Part shown: positions 21,736 to 28,877 of the stretch, one piece after another
How positions within the stretch are numbered: position 1 is the stretch's first letter
Layout of the letters: each line of letters opens with the position of its first letter
Source: a virus
Virus record (IMG/VR): IMGVR_UViG_3300036851_000122
Location: 1-58,054 of that record
DNA: 58,054 nt
Direction: 5' to 3' (one strand)
The notes under the pieces: model-generated
Seen by the model: the letters and a program-made list of their open reading frames with translations, nothing else
Databases searched by the model: none
What the model was told of the DNA's origin: nothing
Translations under genes and position numbers: made by a program

Positions 21736-22420
21736 CTTTCAACTCCTTCAACGCTTTGAGAGCGTCTCCCATGTTGAGCAGCCAACGCTTCTCCTGGAGG
21801 GACTGGGAAGAAAGAGCCTCGTTGCGGAGGATGGCTGCCGGGTGCAGGAACGTCCGTAAGGGTATCTGTAGTTTGAGTTTGGCGTAGTAGCGTTCAGCTA
21901 TGTTGCCGAGACAGATGACCATCTTGGGCTTGGCGATTTCTATCAGTTGGGCCAAGCGGGGACGACAGGCGGCTGCTTCGTCTTTGGTAGGTGGGCGGAT
22001 GGAGCCGCTACCCAAGGCTTCCTCATCTGGTTGGATGGGAATGCAGGCGACTATGTTGGTGATACCAATCTTACAGAGAGCACAAGGACAACCGCAAGCA
22101 GAACACTGGTTGGAATACACAGTCCTCCCGCAGAGGCTACACTCAGGCGGGCAGTCCTCGTAGGGGGCCATGAGGGCAGAGTTCAGCAGCTTATCGAAAT
22201 ACTTGCCCGCCTCTCCGATGAAGGGGTAGCCGATAGCGTCCTCACCCTCGCCGGGGGCTTCTCCAATGAACAGGATGTCGCAGGGCAGGTAGCCTCGAAA
22301 GAGGACCACCTTCTTGCGGGTTTGGCAAAGTTGACAGAGTTGGCAGTCGAACCAGGAAACCTCGTGGTTGAGAAAGGCGGTGTGAACCTTCTTGTCTGCG
22401 AATGAGACGTAGTCGAGCAT
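21728..22420 (-). CDS. family 4 uracil-DNA glycosylase with extra Cys-rich insert
   Basis: A 230-residue enzyme with the family 4 signature GEAPGEGEDAIGYPFIGEAG, the TNIVACIP strand, VICLGNIAERYY and the second motif HPAAILRN. N-terminal cysteines (CQLCQLC) fit the iron-sulphur cluster of this family. An additional Cys-rich loop at about residues 85-115 (CSLCG ... CSACGCPCALC) is not standard and looks like a zinc ribbon. It removes uracil from DNA. In a phage suspected of using hydroxymethyl-uracil it may police unmodified dU (inference). Good GGAGATAAAG start site. Confidence 0.88.
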   Translation of the reverse strand: MLDYVSFADKKVHTAFLNHEVSWFDCQLCQLCQTRKKVVLFRGYLPCDILFIGEAPGEGEDAIGYPFIGEAGKYFDKLLNSALMAPYEDCPPECSLCGRTVYSNQCSACGCPCALCKIGITNIVACIPIQPDEEALGSGSIRPPTKDEAAACRPRLAQLIEIAKPKMVICLGNIAERYYAKLKLQIPLRTFLHPAAILRNEALSSQSLQEKRWLLNMGDALKALKELKDA

Positions 22421-22422
22421 CT

Positions 22423-22785
22423 TTATCTCCGGTTGGAGTAGTAATCAGAGTATAAGCCATCACCTGTTCCTGCATGAGGAATATCTTCAAGGTCCACTTC
22501 TATCTCTTTAGTGAGCCAGCACTCCCACATTCCTTGAATAATAGTGATCGCTAGAGTGCCAAAGAAAGCAACTCCAGCAGTTCCGGCTATCAAGCAAGCG
22601 AAAGCACCGCAGAATTGGTCTATGAAATCTGGGTCGGAGTCCGGAACAAGAGAAGGCAGTTTCCAGCCGAAGTAGATGAGACCAACCAGATAGGAGAAGC
22701 CTACAATCGTCCAACCGATTCCTTTCCAGTTGAGAACACGGATAGTAACCTTATCTTCTTTCAGTGGTTTTCCAATGTCTGTCAT
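22423..22785 (-). CDS. two-helix membrane protein
   Basis: A 120-residue protein. A basic N-terminus precedes a transmembrane helix at about residues 22-40 (WTIVGFSYLVGLIYFGW). A second lies at about 58-82 (FACLIAGTAGVAFFGTLAITII), and the tail is acidic. The ATG at 22785 overlaps the upstream stop (TAAAATG). It lies among repair enzymes rather than lysis genes, so its role is unclear. Confidence 0.6.
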   Translation of the reverse strand: MTDIGKPLKEDKVTIRVLNWKGIGWTIVGFSYLVGLIYFGWKLPSLVPDSDPDFIDQFCGAFACLIAGTAGVAFFGTLAITIIQGMWECWLTKEIEVDLEDIPHAGTGDGLYSDYYSNRR

Positions 22786-22786
22786 T

Positions 22787-23122
22787 TTACACGTCCACAA
22801 TTTTGAGTCCACGGGCGGCTAGGAACTCCTCACAGACAGTGTAGAAGTCTGCGGAGTGTACAACCAGAATACAGCCGGGGATGTCTCTACGGAACAGCCC
22901 CACAACAGCGGTGCGACCCTCTGCCTTCGCTTTCTCGCGGCTATCCTGGCAGAGGGTCATTATGGGCAGACCCTTGGAGTATTTGCTGTCGAGGAACAGC
23001 TTGGGGTGGAGGCTGTCGTCCCTTCCCGTCTTGCTGTTTCCCCCGCTTAGCGGACGGCGGGTGCTTCCGAAGAGTTTGGCGAGAGTCTCCTCCTTCCGCT
23101 TCCAGGTTTTGGATGAGCTCAT
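22787..23122 (-). CDS. Holliday-junction-resolvase-like nuclease
   Basis: A 111-residue protein with the phage resolvase-like pattern KRKEETLAKLFGSTRRPLSG, NSKTGRDDSLHP and FLDSKYSK, giving the Glu, Asp and ExK-like catalytic set of PD-(D/E)XK nucleases (here D-x-K). It would cut branched recombination intermediates. The conserved N-terminus lies wholly within the 3' part of the upstream CxxC gene in another frame. There is no strong ribosome site at ATG 23122, so translational coupling or a frameshift fusion is possible. Confidence 0.65.
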   Translation of the reverse strand: MSSSKTWKRKEETLAKLFGSTRRPLSGGNSKTGRDDSLHPKLFLDSKYSKGLPIMTLCQDSREKAKAEGRTAVVGLFRRDIPGCILVVHSADFYTVCEEFLAARGLKIVDV

Positions 23123-23615
23123 CGGTGGTTTTCCGCTTCTTCGGTGGAAGTATAGGCGTCATGGCCAATGGACCACGGCTAATAGCAGCAACAGTTGGAC
23201 CGCTGGCGGCTTTCTGTGGGGAAAAGGCAGAAGCTGGAGCAGGCCGCAGAACCTCATGACCCAGAACCCTAAACACGGGACGTCCATCTTGGTCAACAGA
23301 CATGAGCTTCGCGTCCGTCACACGGAGTACAGGCTCCTGAGGGCGGTTCATCCGTGCGAGGTTTTCCAGGGGGACGCCCTTCCCGTAGCCCTCAAAGCAC
23401 AGGGAGCAGACTTTGAGCTCCTTGGCGATTTCCTTGCGGGTAGCAGTTCCATCGTGGACACGCAGTTGTTCCTTACGGTAGCCGAAGCCGGGAACAAAGC
23501 GGTCAACCATTGCCAGGCGAAACTTGGGAACTTCCAGCTCCCTGTAAATACGAATTAGGAGGGCTGGCCCTTTGGCGGAGTGGACGCGGTCGCAGACTTG
23601 GCAGCAGTAGCACAC
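22941..23615 (-). CDS. CxxC zinc-binding protein overlapping the resolvase gene
   Basis: A frame of 224 codons from GTG 23615. The first 100 residues are protein-like, with CYCCQVC at the start and CSLC near residue 70, plausibly one zinc site formed by two pairs. After about residue 165 the frame overlaps the resolvase-like gene and becomes low-complexity (Pro/Gln/Lys), probably shadow. A natural end near 23120 or a frame change into the resolvase is possible. It resembles HNH-associated or recombination-associated zinc proteins only loosely. Confidence 0.5.
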   Translation of the reverse strand: MCYCCQVCDRVHSAKGPALLIRIYRELEVPKFRLAMVDRFVPGFGYRKEQLRVHDGTATRKEIAKELKVCSLCFEGYGKGVPLENLARMNRPQEPVLRVTDAKLMSVDQDGRPVFRVLGHEVLRPAPASAFSPQKAASGPTVAAISRGPLAMTPILPPKKRKTTDELIQNLEAEGGDSRQTLRKHPPSAKRGKQQDGKGRQPPPQAVPRQQILQGSAHNDPLPG

Positions 23616-23929
23616 GGTTTTGGTCCCGAATGGTTGTTAGCCGAACGGGATGCAGGAGTGCGGATCTGACCTACGTAGAACATGACAATATGCTCTACGG
23701 TTGGGAACATACTTACGCGGATGCCAGCTTTAGTGGCTTCCTTACGGAGACGGTTTTCCATGGACTCGGAGCTGCACGTGTAGTCAACTCCGCGGACTAG
23801 CTTGAGGCCCTTGCCAGCTTGGAAGTCCGTTTCTTTGCGTGCTTTCTCGAACCAGGAAGCGATGGGGTACTTGCTCGACACCCGACCGCGAGGTTTGGGC
23901 CTCTTAAAGTTTTTGATGATCTGGGGCAT
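23555..23929 (-). CDS. first gene of the leftward operon, hypothetical basic protein
   Basis: A 124-residue basic protein starting at ATG 23929, with an N-terminal KNFKRPKPRGR patch. No family recognised. Instead of a clear Shine-Dalgarno, the leader contains AGAGTTTATTGTG immediately before the start, a minus-strand variant of the dispersed TTTATT motif similar to the leader of the SSB-like gene. The last 60 bases overlap the CxxC gene. Confidence 0.55.
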   Translation of the reverse strand: MPQIIKNFKRPKPRGRVSSKYPIASWFEKARKETDFQAGKGLKLVRGVDYTCSSESMENRLRKEATKAGIRVSMFPTVEHIVMFYVGQIRTPASRSANNHSGPKPCATAAKSATASTPPKGQPS

Positions 23930-24114
23930 GTTGCACAATAAACTCTAAAGGAGCGTCTAGGGTTCCAGCTTTTCCACCACAGGGCGGGCTACTCTGCAAG
24001 AGAGAATCACCGTCTTGGACGCATCTACGAACGGGGGGTCATCAGGTAAAGCTGATGTCTGGCCTTACGGCTTGAGCCCCCAACCCCTTTACAGGCTGGG
24101 CCTCCCAAAGTTGG

Positions 24115-24194
24115 CGGTACGGAAGTCCGTGGTGTGGTCACGCTGCGGAGTGGAACCTGACAGACCGCCTACCTACAGGCGGGACTTCCGTACC
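24115..24194 (-). ncRNA. structured element with 13-bp terminal stem
   Basis: The ends are a perfect 13-base inverted repeat, GGTACGGAAGTCC and GGACTTCCGTACC. Inside lie a CGCCT-AGGCG hairpin and a GGTTCCAC/GTGACC pairing, which together would make a three-way junction. Another hairpin (CATCAG/CTGATG, around 24038-24058) lies further along the minus strand. It sits between divergent operons, directly 3' of the tRNA-like RNA. It could be part of the same transcript, an operator or an origin. The symmetry means either strand could fold. Confidence 0.4.
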
Positions 24195-24197
24195 AAG

Positions 24198-24325
24198 GAT
24201 GCCGAAGGGGACTCGAACCCCCACACCCTCCGTAAGCGAGGTTGCAAGACCTTTAGGTCTGTAACCAGGAAGGCCCTGAGGCCACCTGCCGCTGGGAGGT
24301 ACACTGCCAATTGTGTTACCGGCAT
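24198..24325 (-). tRNA. tRNA-like RNA with hairpins in place of the anticodon arm
   Basis: The 128 bases fold with a 7-bp acceptor stem (ATGCCGG / TCGGCAT) and U8-A9. A D arm follows (ACAC-AATTGGCA-GTGT, loop with GG), and there is a canonical T arm (GGGGG-TTCGAGT-CCCCT). Between them CCTCC pairs with GGAGG as an anticodon stem would, but about 61 bases intervene instead of a 7-base loop. These form two hairpins, CAGG-GGCC/GGCC-CCTG and a long GGTT...AACC stem. No anticodon can be assigned and CCA is not encoded. It could be an intron-bearing tRNA, a degenerate tRNA or a tRNA-mimicking regulatory RNA. Confidence 0.55.
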
Positions 24326-24515
24326 CCGTTGCATTCGCGTGGTTCTGTGGCTGACATCTCTACTTCATTAGACTTCCTCCTATGGGGTATGTGGGTGGTT
24401 GCTGTTGCTGCCAACCCCCAGCCTACCAGCAGAGGGCAGGGGGCAAGCTAGGGGTGGCGTTTATTAGCGTAAAGCATTGGCGGGTAAGGGTTTGTGGCAA
24501 ACTTGGCGGGTGTGC

Positions 24516-24545
24516 TTGTGCTGGCAGCCCCTATACGTATATATT
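24516..24545 (+). promoter_or_regulatory. possible rightward promoter
   Basis: TTGTGC and TATATT separated by 18 bases (or ATATAT by 17) resemble sigma70 -35 and -10 boxes. The predicted transcript would start near 24552, about 50 bases before the first rightward gene. Upstream, at 24453-24468, is a GGTGGCGTTTATTAGC motif. Confidence 0.3.
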
Positions 24546-24604
24546 GGGTGGCAAGTGCGGGGTGGCAGTGTGCTGCCTCAGAGTTTAACACAAGGAGTTT
24601 GGAC

Positions 24605-24958
24605 ATGGCTACGAATCGTGTGAAGGGTTACTGGTTGCAGATTAAGGAGATTCAACAGGAGAAGGGCTGCACGAAGGAGGAGGCCCAGGCGTGGTATAAG
24701 TCGCAGAAGAATGGAGCAGTTCCGGCAGAGAAGAAGCCTGTGGGAAAGAGCTTCCAAAACACGTTTGACCATCCTGGCGTGGTGGTCGAGTTCGCAGAAG
24801 CCAAGTTGCAGGAAATAGGGGATCAGGTTCGACTGTTGGAACTCCAACTAGAACAGCTTCGTTCCCAGGTGGCTGGTTGGGACCGGATTGCCAAGTCACT
24901 GGTTGACGACTCCAGCCCGGCGGCCATTGAGGCAGCCTACAGTCGAGCGGCCAAGTAG
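24605..24958 (+). CDS. first rightward-operon gene, coiled-coil hypothetical protein
   Basis: A 117-residue protein. The N-terminus (MATNRVKGYWLQIKEIQQEKG) is basic-aromatic and helical. The C-terminal half has a clear leucine heptad coiled coil (VRLLELQLEQLRSQV). The leader ACACAAGGAGTTTGGAC-ATG has an ACAAGGA word matching the CsrA core and a second GGA, suggesting translational control by the phage CsrA (inference). A terminator follows directly, so this gene may also be transcribed on its own at high level. Confidence 0.7.
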   Translation: MATNRVKGYWLQIKEIQQEKGCTKEEAQAWYKSQKNGAVPAEKKPVGKSFQNTFDHPGVVVEFAEAKLQEIGDQVRLLELQLEQLRSQVAGWDRIAKSLVDDSSPAAIEAAYSRAAK

Positions 24959-24971
24959 CCAACACCACAAC

Positions 24972-24998
24972 GGCGGGGGTGTGAGCCCCGCCTCTTTT
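24972..24998 (+). terminator. intrinsic terminator after first rightward gene
   Basis: A perfect 7-bp GC stem (GGCGGGG / CCCCGCC) with a 7-base loop is followed by TCTTTT, 13 bases after the stop at 24958. Downstream genes are probably read through it or from another promoter. Confidence 0.75.
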
Positions 24999-25013
24999 GT
25001 AAGGAATAGTTAG

Positions 25014-25388
25014 ATGTCTGATAAATCTTTGATGAACCTTTGGGCCAGCTTTCTGGCAAATCACAAGCTTACAGCAGAACGAACAGGTAACTTGGAAGTC
25101 CTGCTGAGCTTGTGTAAACTTCTGGCAGCTATAGAAGGGCCGAAGGTAAAGCCACATACGGCTCGTCTGAGAAGTAGAAGACTAGTTTGCCTAACAGCTA
25201 TGGAAGCTGGAATCGACCTTACAGCCCTGAAGTGCCATGGGAAAGTAGCTATGGCACGGGGGCTGTTGGATATGTGGAACGCTTGCTACCAAGAACGCTA
25301 CGGTGGAACCTATGGAACCGCTCGAGCGAAGGAAGTTTCGCGTCGTGGCGTTAAGACCAAGTTGGCAGAACGTAACATGGAGGTCTAA
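25014..25388 (+). CDS. hypothetical helical protein
   Basis: A 124-residue protein from ATG 25014, preceded by GTAAGGAATAGTTAG. It is mostly helical, with an Arg-rich middle and a basic C-terminus. Two Cys residues are well separated and no motif is recognised. It is followed after two bases by the next gene. Confidence 0.6.
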   Translation: MSDKSLMNLWASFLANHKLTAERTGNLEVLLSLCKLLAAIEGPKVKPHTARLRSRRLVCLTAMEAGIDLTALKCHGKVAMARGLLDMWNACYQERYGGTYGTARAKEVSRRGVKTKLAERNMEV

Positions 25389-25390
25389 CA

Positions 25391-25621
25391 ATGGTTCAGA
25401 TTGTCAGTACCGAGTTTGTGCCCGACGTCAGGGAACTTGGGCGGCTGTTCGTCAGCGATACAAACGGGTGGCAGTGGCCTGAGGACCAGTTTTCCAGTCT
25501 CCCCATACGACAGGCAATAGCTGCCAGGAAGAAGTTGCAGGAACAGGCGGCCAAGAAGTCGAGTGCGTTCTACAAGAAGAGATATCGTAGGCGTAAAGCC
25601 AGAAAGACAGGCAGGCGGTGA
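25391..25621 (+). CDS. small basic hypothetical protein
   Basis: A 76-residue protein. The first 30 residues are polar and aromatic. The C-terminal 25 residues are strongly basic (KKRYRRRKARKTGRR), suggesting nucleic-acid binding. The start lies two bases after the previous stop, with GGAGGTCTAACA as site. The dispersed TCTCTGTGGGGGAAGG motif directly follows its stop. Confidence 0.6.
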   Translation: MVQIVSTEFVPDVRELGRLFVSDTNGWQWPEDQFSSLPIRQAIAARKKLQEQAAKKSSAFYKKRYRRRKARKTGRR

Positions 25622-25677
25622 TCTCTGTGGGGGAAGGGAAGAAGTGGTAACATCCACATTTCACAAGGAAGACAGTC

Positions 25678-27270
25678 ATGCAGAAAACAGCAGTCAAACC
25701 ACGAAACCGACCCAGCGTCCTCGAAGGTGGGCTTTCAGACGAGGCGGTTAAAGCCATGCGGGGGAAGATACGGCCGGAGCCGCTAGGAGGGCATCCGCAG
25801 AAGACGGTAGTCAGAACGAAGCCAGCAAAGCGGGAGCGAGTGTACAAGGAGGTTACGGCCACCGTGCGGCAGGGGAAGAATGCCCTGACGGTCGAAGAGG
25901 CAATGGAGCTAATTGGTTGGACCCCGGTAGATGAAGGGGAGTTCCACCTGCGGGACATCCACGGGGTGAAGGTATTTCTGAAGAATAATGCCACCAACCG
26001 TCCATTTAGGGATGGGCTGGCTAAACGGTATGCCAGCGAGATTCTACGTAACAAGTGGAAGCTCAACGGGGAGACGATGGTCTTCGACTGGTTCGGAGAC
26101 GCACAGTCCTGCCAGCACCGTTTGGTGGCGTTCATTCTGGCAGAACAAATGCGAAGGGAGGATGTTGGCAAGAAGGGCGGCGGGCAGGGCTGGAAGGATA
26201 AGTGTAAGGTTTACTGGGGACATGGCGGCCCGTTGACTATGGAGGTCATCCTAGTGCGGGGAATCAACCCCAGCCCGGAGGTTATCGACACGTTGGACCT
26301 TGGACAGAAGCGTACGCTGGGGGACCTGTTCTACAGGGAGGAAAGGTTTGCCGGCCCTTCTTCTGTGGAGGAAGAGAAGCAGAACGGAAAGCAGATGGCC
26401 ACGCCCAGAGTGTCCACCTCCACACGCAGGCAGTTGTGCAACATCCTAGCCAATGCCACGAGACTGGTTTGGCTGCGGGCGGGGGGTAAGTCAATTAGCG
26501 ATGCACCACACTTCCCCCATAGCGAAGCGTTGGATTTTATTAACGCACACAAACGTATTGAAGACTGTATCCTCTATATCTGGGGACTAGAAGGTGGTAT
26601 GGGGAAAGGGGGCAAGCATATTTCCAGGTTCCTCAGCCTAGGGTATGCGGCTGGGTTGCTATATCTGATGTCCACCAGCACCACCGAGCCGGATGACTTT
26701 GTGGAAAAAGGTGTGGAAGCCCTAGACTTCAAGCTGGAAAAGAAAGCAAAGGAGTTCTGGGCCAAAGTGGCCAGTGGAGCAAAGCTAGAAACAGGAGACC
26801 CGATCCTAGTGTTGCGGGAAGCACTGCCCAAGGTGGATGCTGGTAGCGGGTTGGGTAGGGATGAAATCGTGGGAATGGTCATCAAGGCGTTCAACCTCTG
26901 GGTGGATGGCCAGAAGAAGGTGCAGGATAAAGATGTAGCCATGAAGAAGCGGACGGATGACCTGGACCGCCCCAAGCTGGCGGAGGAGCCGAGGCTGGGT
27001 GGCATTGATGTGGCCGGTCCGGAGAAGCCCGATCCGTTGGACATTTTGACGGTGGACGATAATAGGGAGGGGCACCAGCAGCGGAAGGACAAAACGTGGT
27101 CGGAGGGGGATACCTGTTGGGTGCGGGATGCGGATGGGGAACACTGGTTCGGAACGATTGACGAAGTGGTGAAGGGTCCGTCAGGAACGGTAGCCAACAT
27201 TACGGATGTTGATACAGGCATCCAGTGGGAAGAGGCGTTGAAGAATCTGTGGTTGAAGTATCCAGGTTAG
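25678..27270 (+). CDS. phage protein with a QHR-type motif (DGQHR-like)
   Basis: A 530-residue protein. Residues 75-225 match a recurring phage pattern: NRPFRDGLAKRYASEIL, then FDWFGDAQSCQHRLVA, then MEVILVRGINPSPEVIDTLD and GQKRTLGDLF. The QHR element resembles the DGQHR box of ParB-like and DndB-like proteins, but the Asp-Gly is replaced here. The last 100 residues form a separate domain with WSEGDTCWVRDADGEHWFGTID, like a chromo/Tudor-type barrel. The leader TTCACAAGGAAGACAGTC-ATG contains a CsrA-like ACAAGGA. Function unknown; DNA or nucleotide handling is a guess. Confidence 0.65.
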   Translation: MQKTAVKPRNRPSVLEGGLSDEAVKAMRGKIRPEPLGGHPQKTVVRTKPAKRERVYKEVTATVRQGKNALTVEEAMELIGWTPVDEGEFHLRDIHGVKVFLKNNATNRPFRDGLAKRYASEILRNKWKLNGETMVFDWFGDAQSCQHRLVAFILAEQMRREDVGKKGGGQGWKDKCKVYWGHGGPLTMEVILVRGINPSPEVIDTLDLGQKRTLGDLFYREERFAGPSSVEEEKQNGKQMATPRVSTSTRRQLCNILANATRLVWLRAGGKSISDAPHFPHSEALDFINAHKRIEDCILYIWGLEGGMGKGGKHISRFLSLGYAAGLLYLMSTSTTEPDDFVEKGVEALDFKLEKKAKEFWAKVASGAKLETGDPILVLREALPKVDAGSGLGRDEIVGMVIKAFNLWVDGQKKVQDKDVAMKKRTDDLDRPKLAEEPRLGGIDVAGPEKPDPLDILTVDDNREGHQQRKDKTWSEGDTCWVRDADGEHWFGTIDEVVKGPSGTVANITDVDTGIQWEEALKNLWLKYPG

Positions 27271-27272
27271 TA

Positions 27273-27288
27273 ACACACACACACACAC
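27273..27288. repeat. (AC)8 dinucleotide tract
   Basis: Eight AC units immediately precede the GGAG ribosome site of the next gene, right after the previous stop. Slippage would change leader spacing but not a reading frame. Confidence 0.9.
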
Positions 27289-27300
27289 AGGAGAATGAAC

Positions 27301-27774
27301 ATGGGCTGTGACATACATATTCACCTTGAGCGGAAAGTAAAGTATAAGTGGGTCCACCTTCACGAGCTCGAAGAGCCACTGAAGTGGCGGAGCTATGATT
27401 ATTTTGGTGTGTTGGCTGGAGTTCGCAACTATGCGGCTAACCCGCCAATCTGCGAACCAAGAGGTCTCCCGCCAGATGTCTCGGAAGGTGTACAGCAGGA
27501 AGCCGACAATTGGGATTGTGACGGACATACCCATTCCTGGTTCCTGGTAAGCGAACTGCTAGCATTTGACTGGAACAAACCAGTGGAGGATAGAAGGGTA
27601 ACGCGACAGATTTCTCCGAATTACACAGATGGAGGATGTACCTGTGAGCCGGGTGAGGGTCGGATGACTACCTATAGGGAAATGTTTGGGGTCAGCAGAC
27701 TGGCAGCTCTGCAAGAGTTGTCAGAAGCAAACCCTGGTCAAAAGTTGCGTTTGGTTTTCTGGTTTGATAGTTAA
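27301..27774 (+). CDS. conserved phage MGCDIH-family protein
   Basis: A 157-residue protein beginning MGCDIHIHLERK and containing RSYDYFGVLAGVRN, RGLPPDVS and DGHTHSWFLVSELL. This ordered set is familiar from many phages under the label hypothetical. The His, Asp and Cys residues in these blocks could bind a metal, as in a small hydrolase, but no activity is known to me. Of two ATGs six bases apart, 27301 has proper spacing from AGGAG. An (AC)8 tract forms the leader. Confidence 0.7.
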   Translation: MGCDIHIHLERKVKYKWVHLHELEEPLKWRSYDYFGVLAGVRNYAANPPICEPRGLPPDVSEGVQQEADNWDCDGHTHSWFLVSELLAFDWNKPVEDRRVTRQISPNYTDGGCTCEPGEGRMTTYREMFGVSRLAALQELSEANPGQKLRLVFWFDS

Positions 27775-27815
27775 CCCGTGCCCCACGCTTTCTGTGGGAG
27801 AAAGGAGAAAGTGCT

Positions 27816-28022
27816 ATGTACGTGGACCCAAATTTTCAGACGAAGAAGGCTTTCAAAGAAGCAGTGGCTCGTGGGGATATGGTGGAATTCTTCCAGCCAG
27901 GGTTAGGCCCGCCTGCTCCAAAGGATGGAAAGATTTTAGTAGAAGGCCCGCACTATCCGAAGCCGCACAGTTGGTATGCGAGCGTAGAGCTGCGTGGCGG
28001 GAAGGTTGCCAAAATTTCCTGA
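27816..28022 (+). CDS. small conserved-type phage protein
   Basis: A 68-residue protein beginning MYVDPNFQTKKAFKEAV, with GPHYPKPHSWYASVEL near the end, a pattern I associate with short phage proteins of unknown role. Its ribosome site lies in a TTTCTGTGGGAGAAAGG copy of the dispersed motif (27789-27805), followed by a second GGAG. It is the last gene before the operon terminator. Confidence 0.65.
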   Translation: MYVDPNFQTKKAFKEAVARGDMVEFFQPGLGPPAPKDGKILVEGPHYPKPHSWYASVELRGGKVAKIS

Positions 28023-28053
28023 GCCGCCTATAATACAAGCGTCCCCCTTGTGG

Positions 28054-28096
28054 CCCCCTCTGGTAGAATGGTCTGCCAGCAGGGGGTTTTCTTTTT
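28054..28096 (+). terminator. terminator of the rightward operon
   Basis: A CCCCCT/AGGGGG stem with an inner TGG/CCA pairing is followed by TTTTCTTTTT, 31 bases after the last rightward stop. Confidence 0.9.
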
Positions 28097-28562
28097 GGCA
28101 GGGTGCTAGGAATGGGGTTGGCGTTTATTAGTTTACCGCTCAGTAGGGTGTATTCCCACAGAAGAATATAAGCCACCTAGCATAGTTGGCGTTTATTGCC
28201 ATAAGGCATTCAACCTTCGGAGGTTGCCACCAACTAGGTGCCAGTGCTTCCTGTTAAGCTGGGTAAGCTAGGCAAAAGCGTAAACTGGGCAAGTTGGGGT
28301 GTATGCCCGTAAAGCCCCACAATAGGGCCTAGCGGGCAGCCGAGCGGCTAAGGGTGCTGGGTGCCAGCTAGGGGCGGCGAGGGCTGCCAAGCTGCGGCTA
28401 GGCGTGCTGGCTAAGGCGGCTGCTAGGCTGGCCGAGCAGCGTGGGCGCGGGTTAATTGCCAGTAGCGGGCTGGGGTTTACGTATCCCGCGAGCGTTCAAC
28501 CGCCAGCCGGACCAGGGATGGCAGCGGGTCGGTTCAATCGAGCTGGAAGGCGAGGCCGGTGG
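28097..28562. other. noncoding gap with two TTTATT motifs
   Basis: This lies between the rightward operon and the end of the leftward virion block. It holds TTGGCGTTTATTAGT (28118-28132), TTGGCGTTTATTGCC (28186-28200) and a reversed TGTGGGAA-like element near 28150. A GC-rich stretch full of CTAGG and GGCAGC words resembles 1-685. A plus-strand frame over 28404-28832 is antisense to the cysteine-rich gene and is not supported. Confidence 0.5.
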
Positions 28563-28877
28563 TTAGGGCGGCGAGTAGTCGGGGCATGTCGCACAGCACG
28601 CCAACCCGTCCAGCTTCTTGCCAAGCGTGCAGTCGCCATAGATGGTGCAGCCAAAGATCTTGATTCGCTGCTTGCCGGCACAGGTGTCACAAACCTGCTG
28701 GCGAACTTCGGGGCCGAGGTGAACGCAGGTGGCGGGCGGCTTCACGACAGTCGGCGGAGGTTCCAGCTCCACGCCCCCAAACGACACCAGCCGGCGGCAG
28801 ATGCACGTATAGGGGCACTCGCTTTCGAGTAGCCGAACGCGAAAGCCGCAGCCGGGGCAGCGGATGACTCGTTTCAT
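28563..28877 (-). CDS. cysteine-rich CxxC protein
   Basis: A 104-residue protein with about 14 cysteines: CPGC and CPYTCIC near the start, then CVHLG, CDTCAG, FGCTIYGDCT and CCATCPDY. The second half is a repeating C-H-G...C..C pattern that I recall from planctomycete and environmental phage proteins of unknown role. It is the last gene of the late block and overlaps the upstream tail gene by four bases. Zinc binding or a disulphide-rich virion appendage are both possible. Confidence 0.6.
   Translation of the reverse strand: MKRVIRCPGCGFRVRLLESECPYTCICRRLVSFGGVELEPPPTVVKPPATCVHLGPEVRQQVCDTCAGKQRIKIFGCTIYGDCTLGKKLDGLACCATCPDYSPP

Noticed and set aside
24198-24325. tmRNA
   Set aside because: No G-U identity pair, no tag reading frame with a stop, and far too short.
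26574-27221. 215-residue minus-strand ORF within the QHR-type gene
   Set aside because: Ser/Pro-rich shadow of the conserved plus-strand protein.
28404-28832. plus-strand ORF over the noncoding gap and Cys-rich gene
   Set aside because: Antisense and low-complexity; the minus-strand Cys pattern is clearly the real gene.
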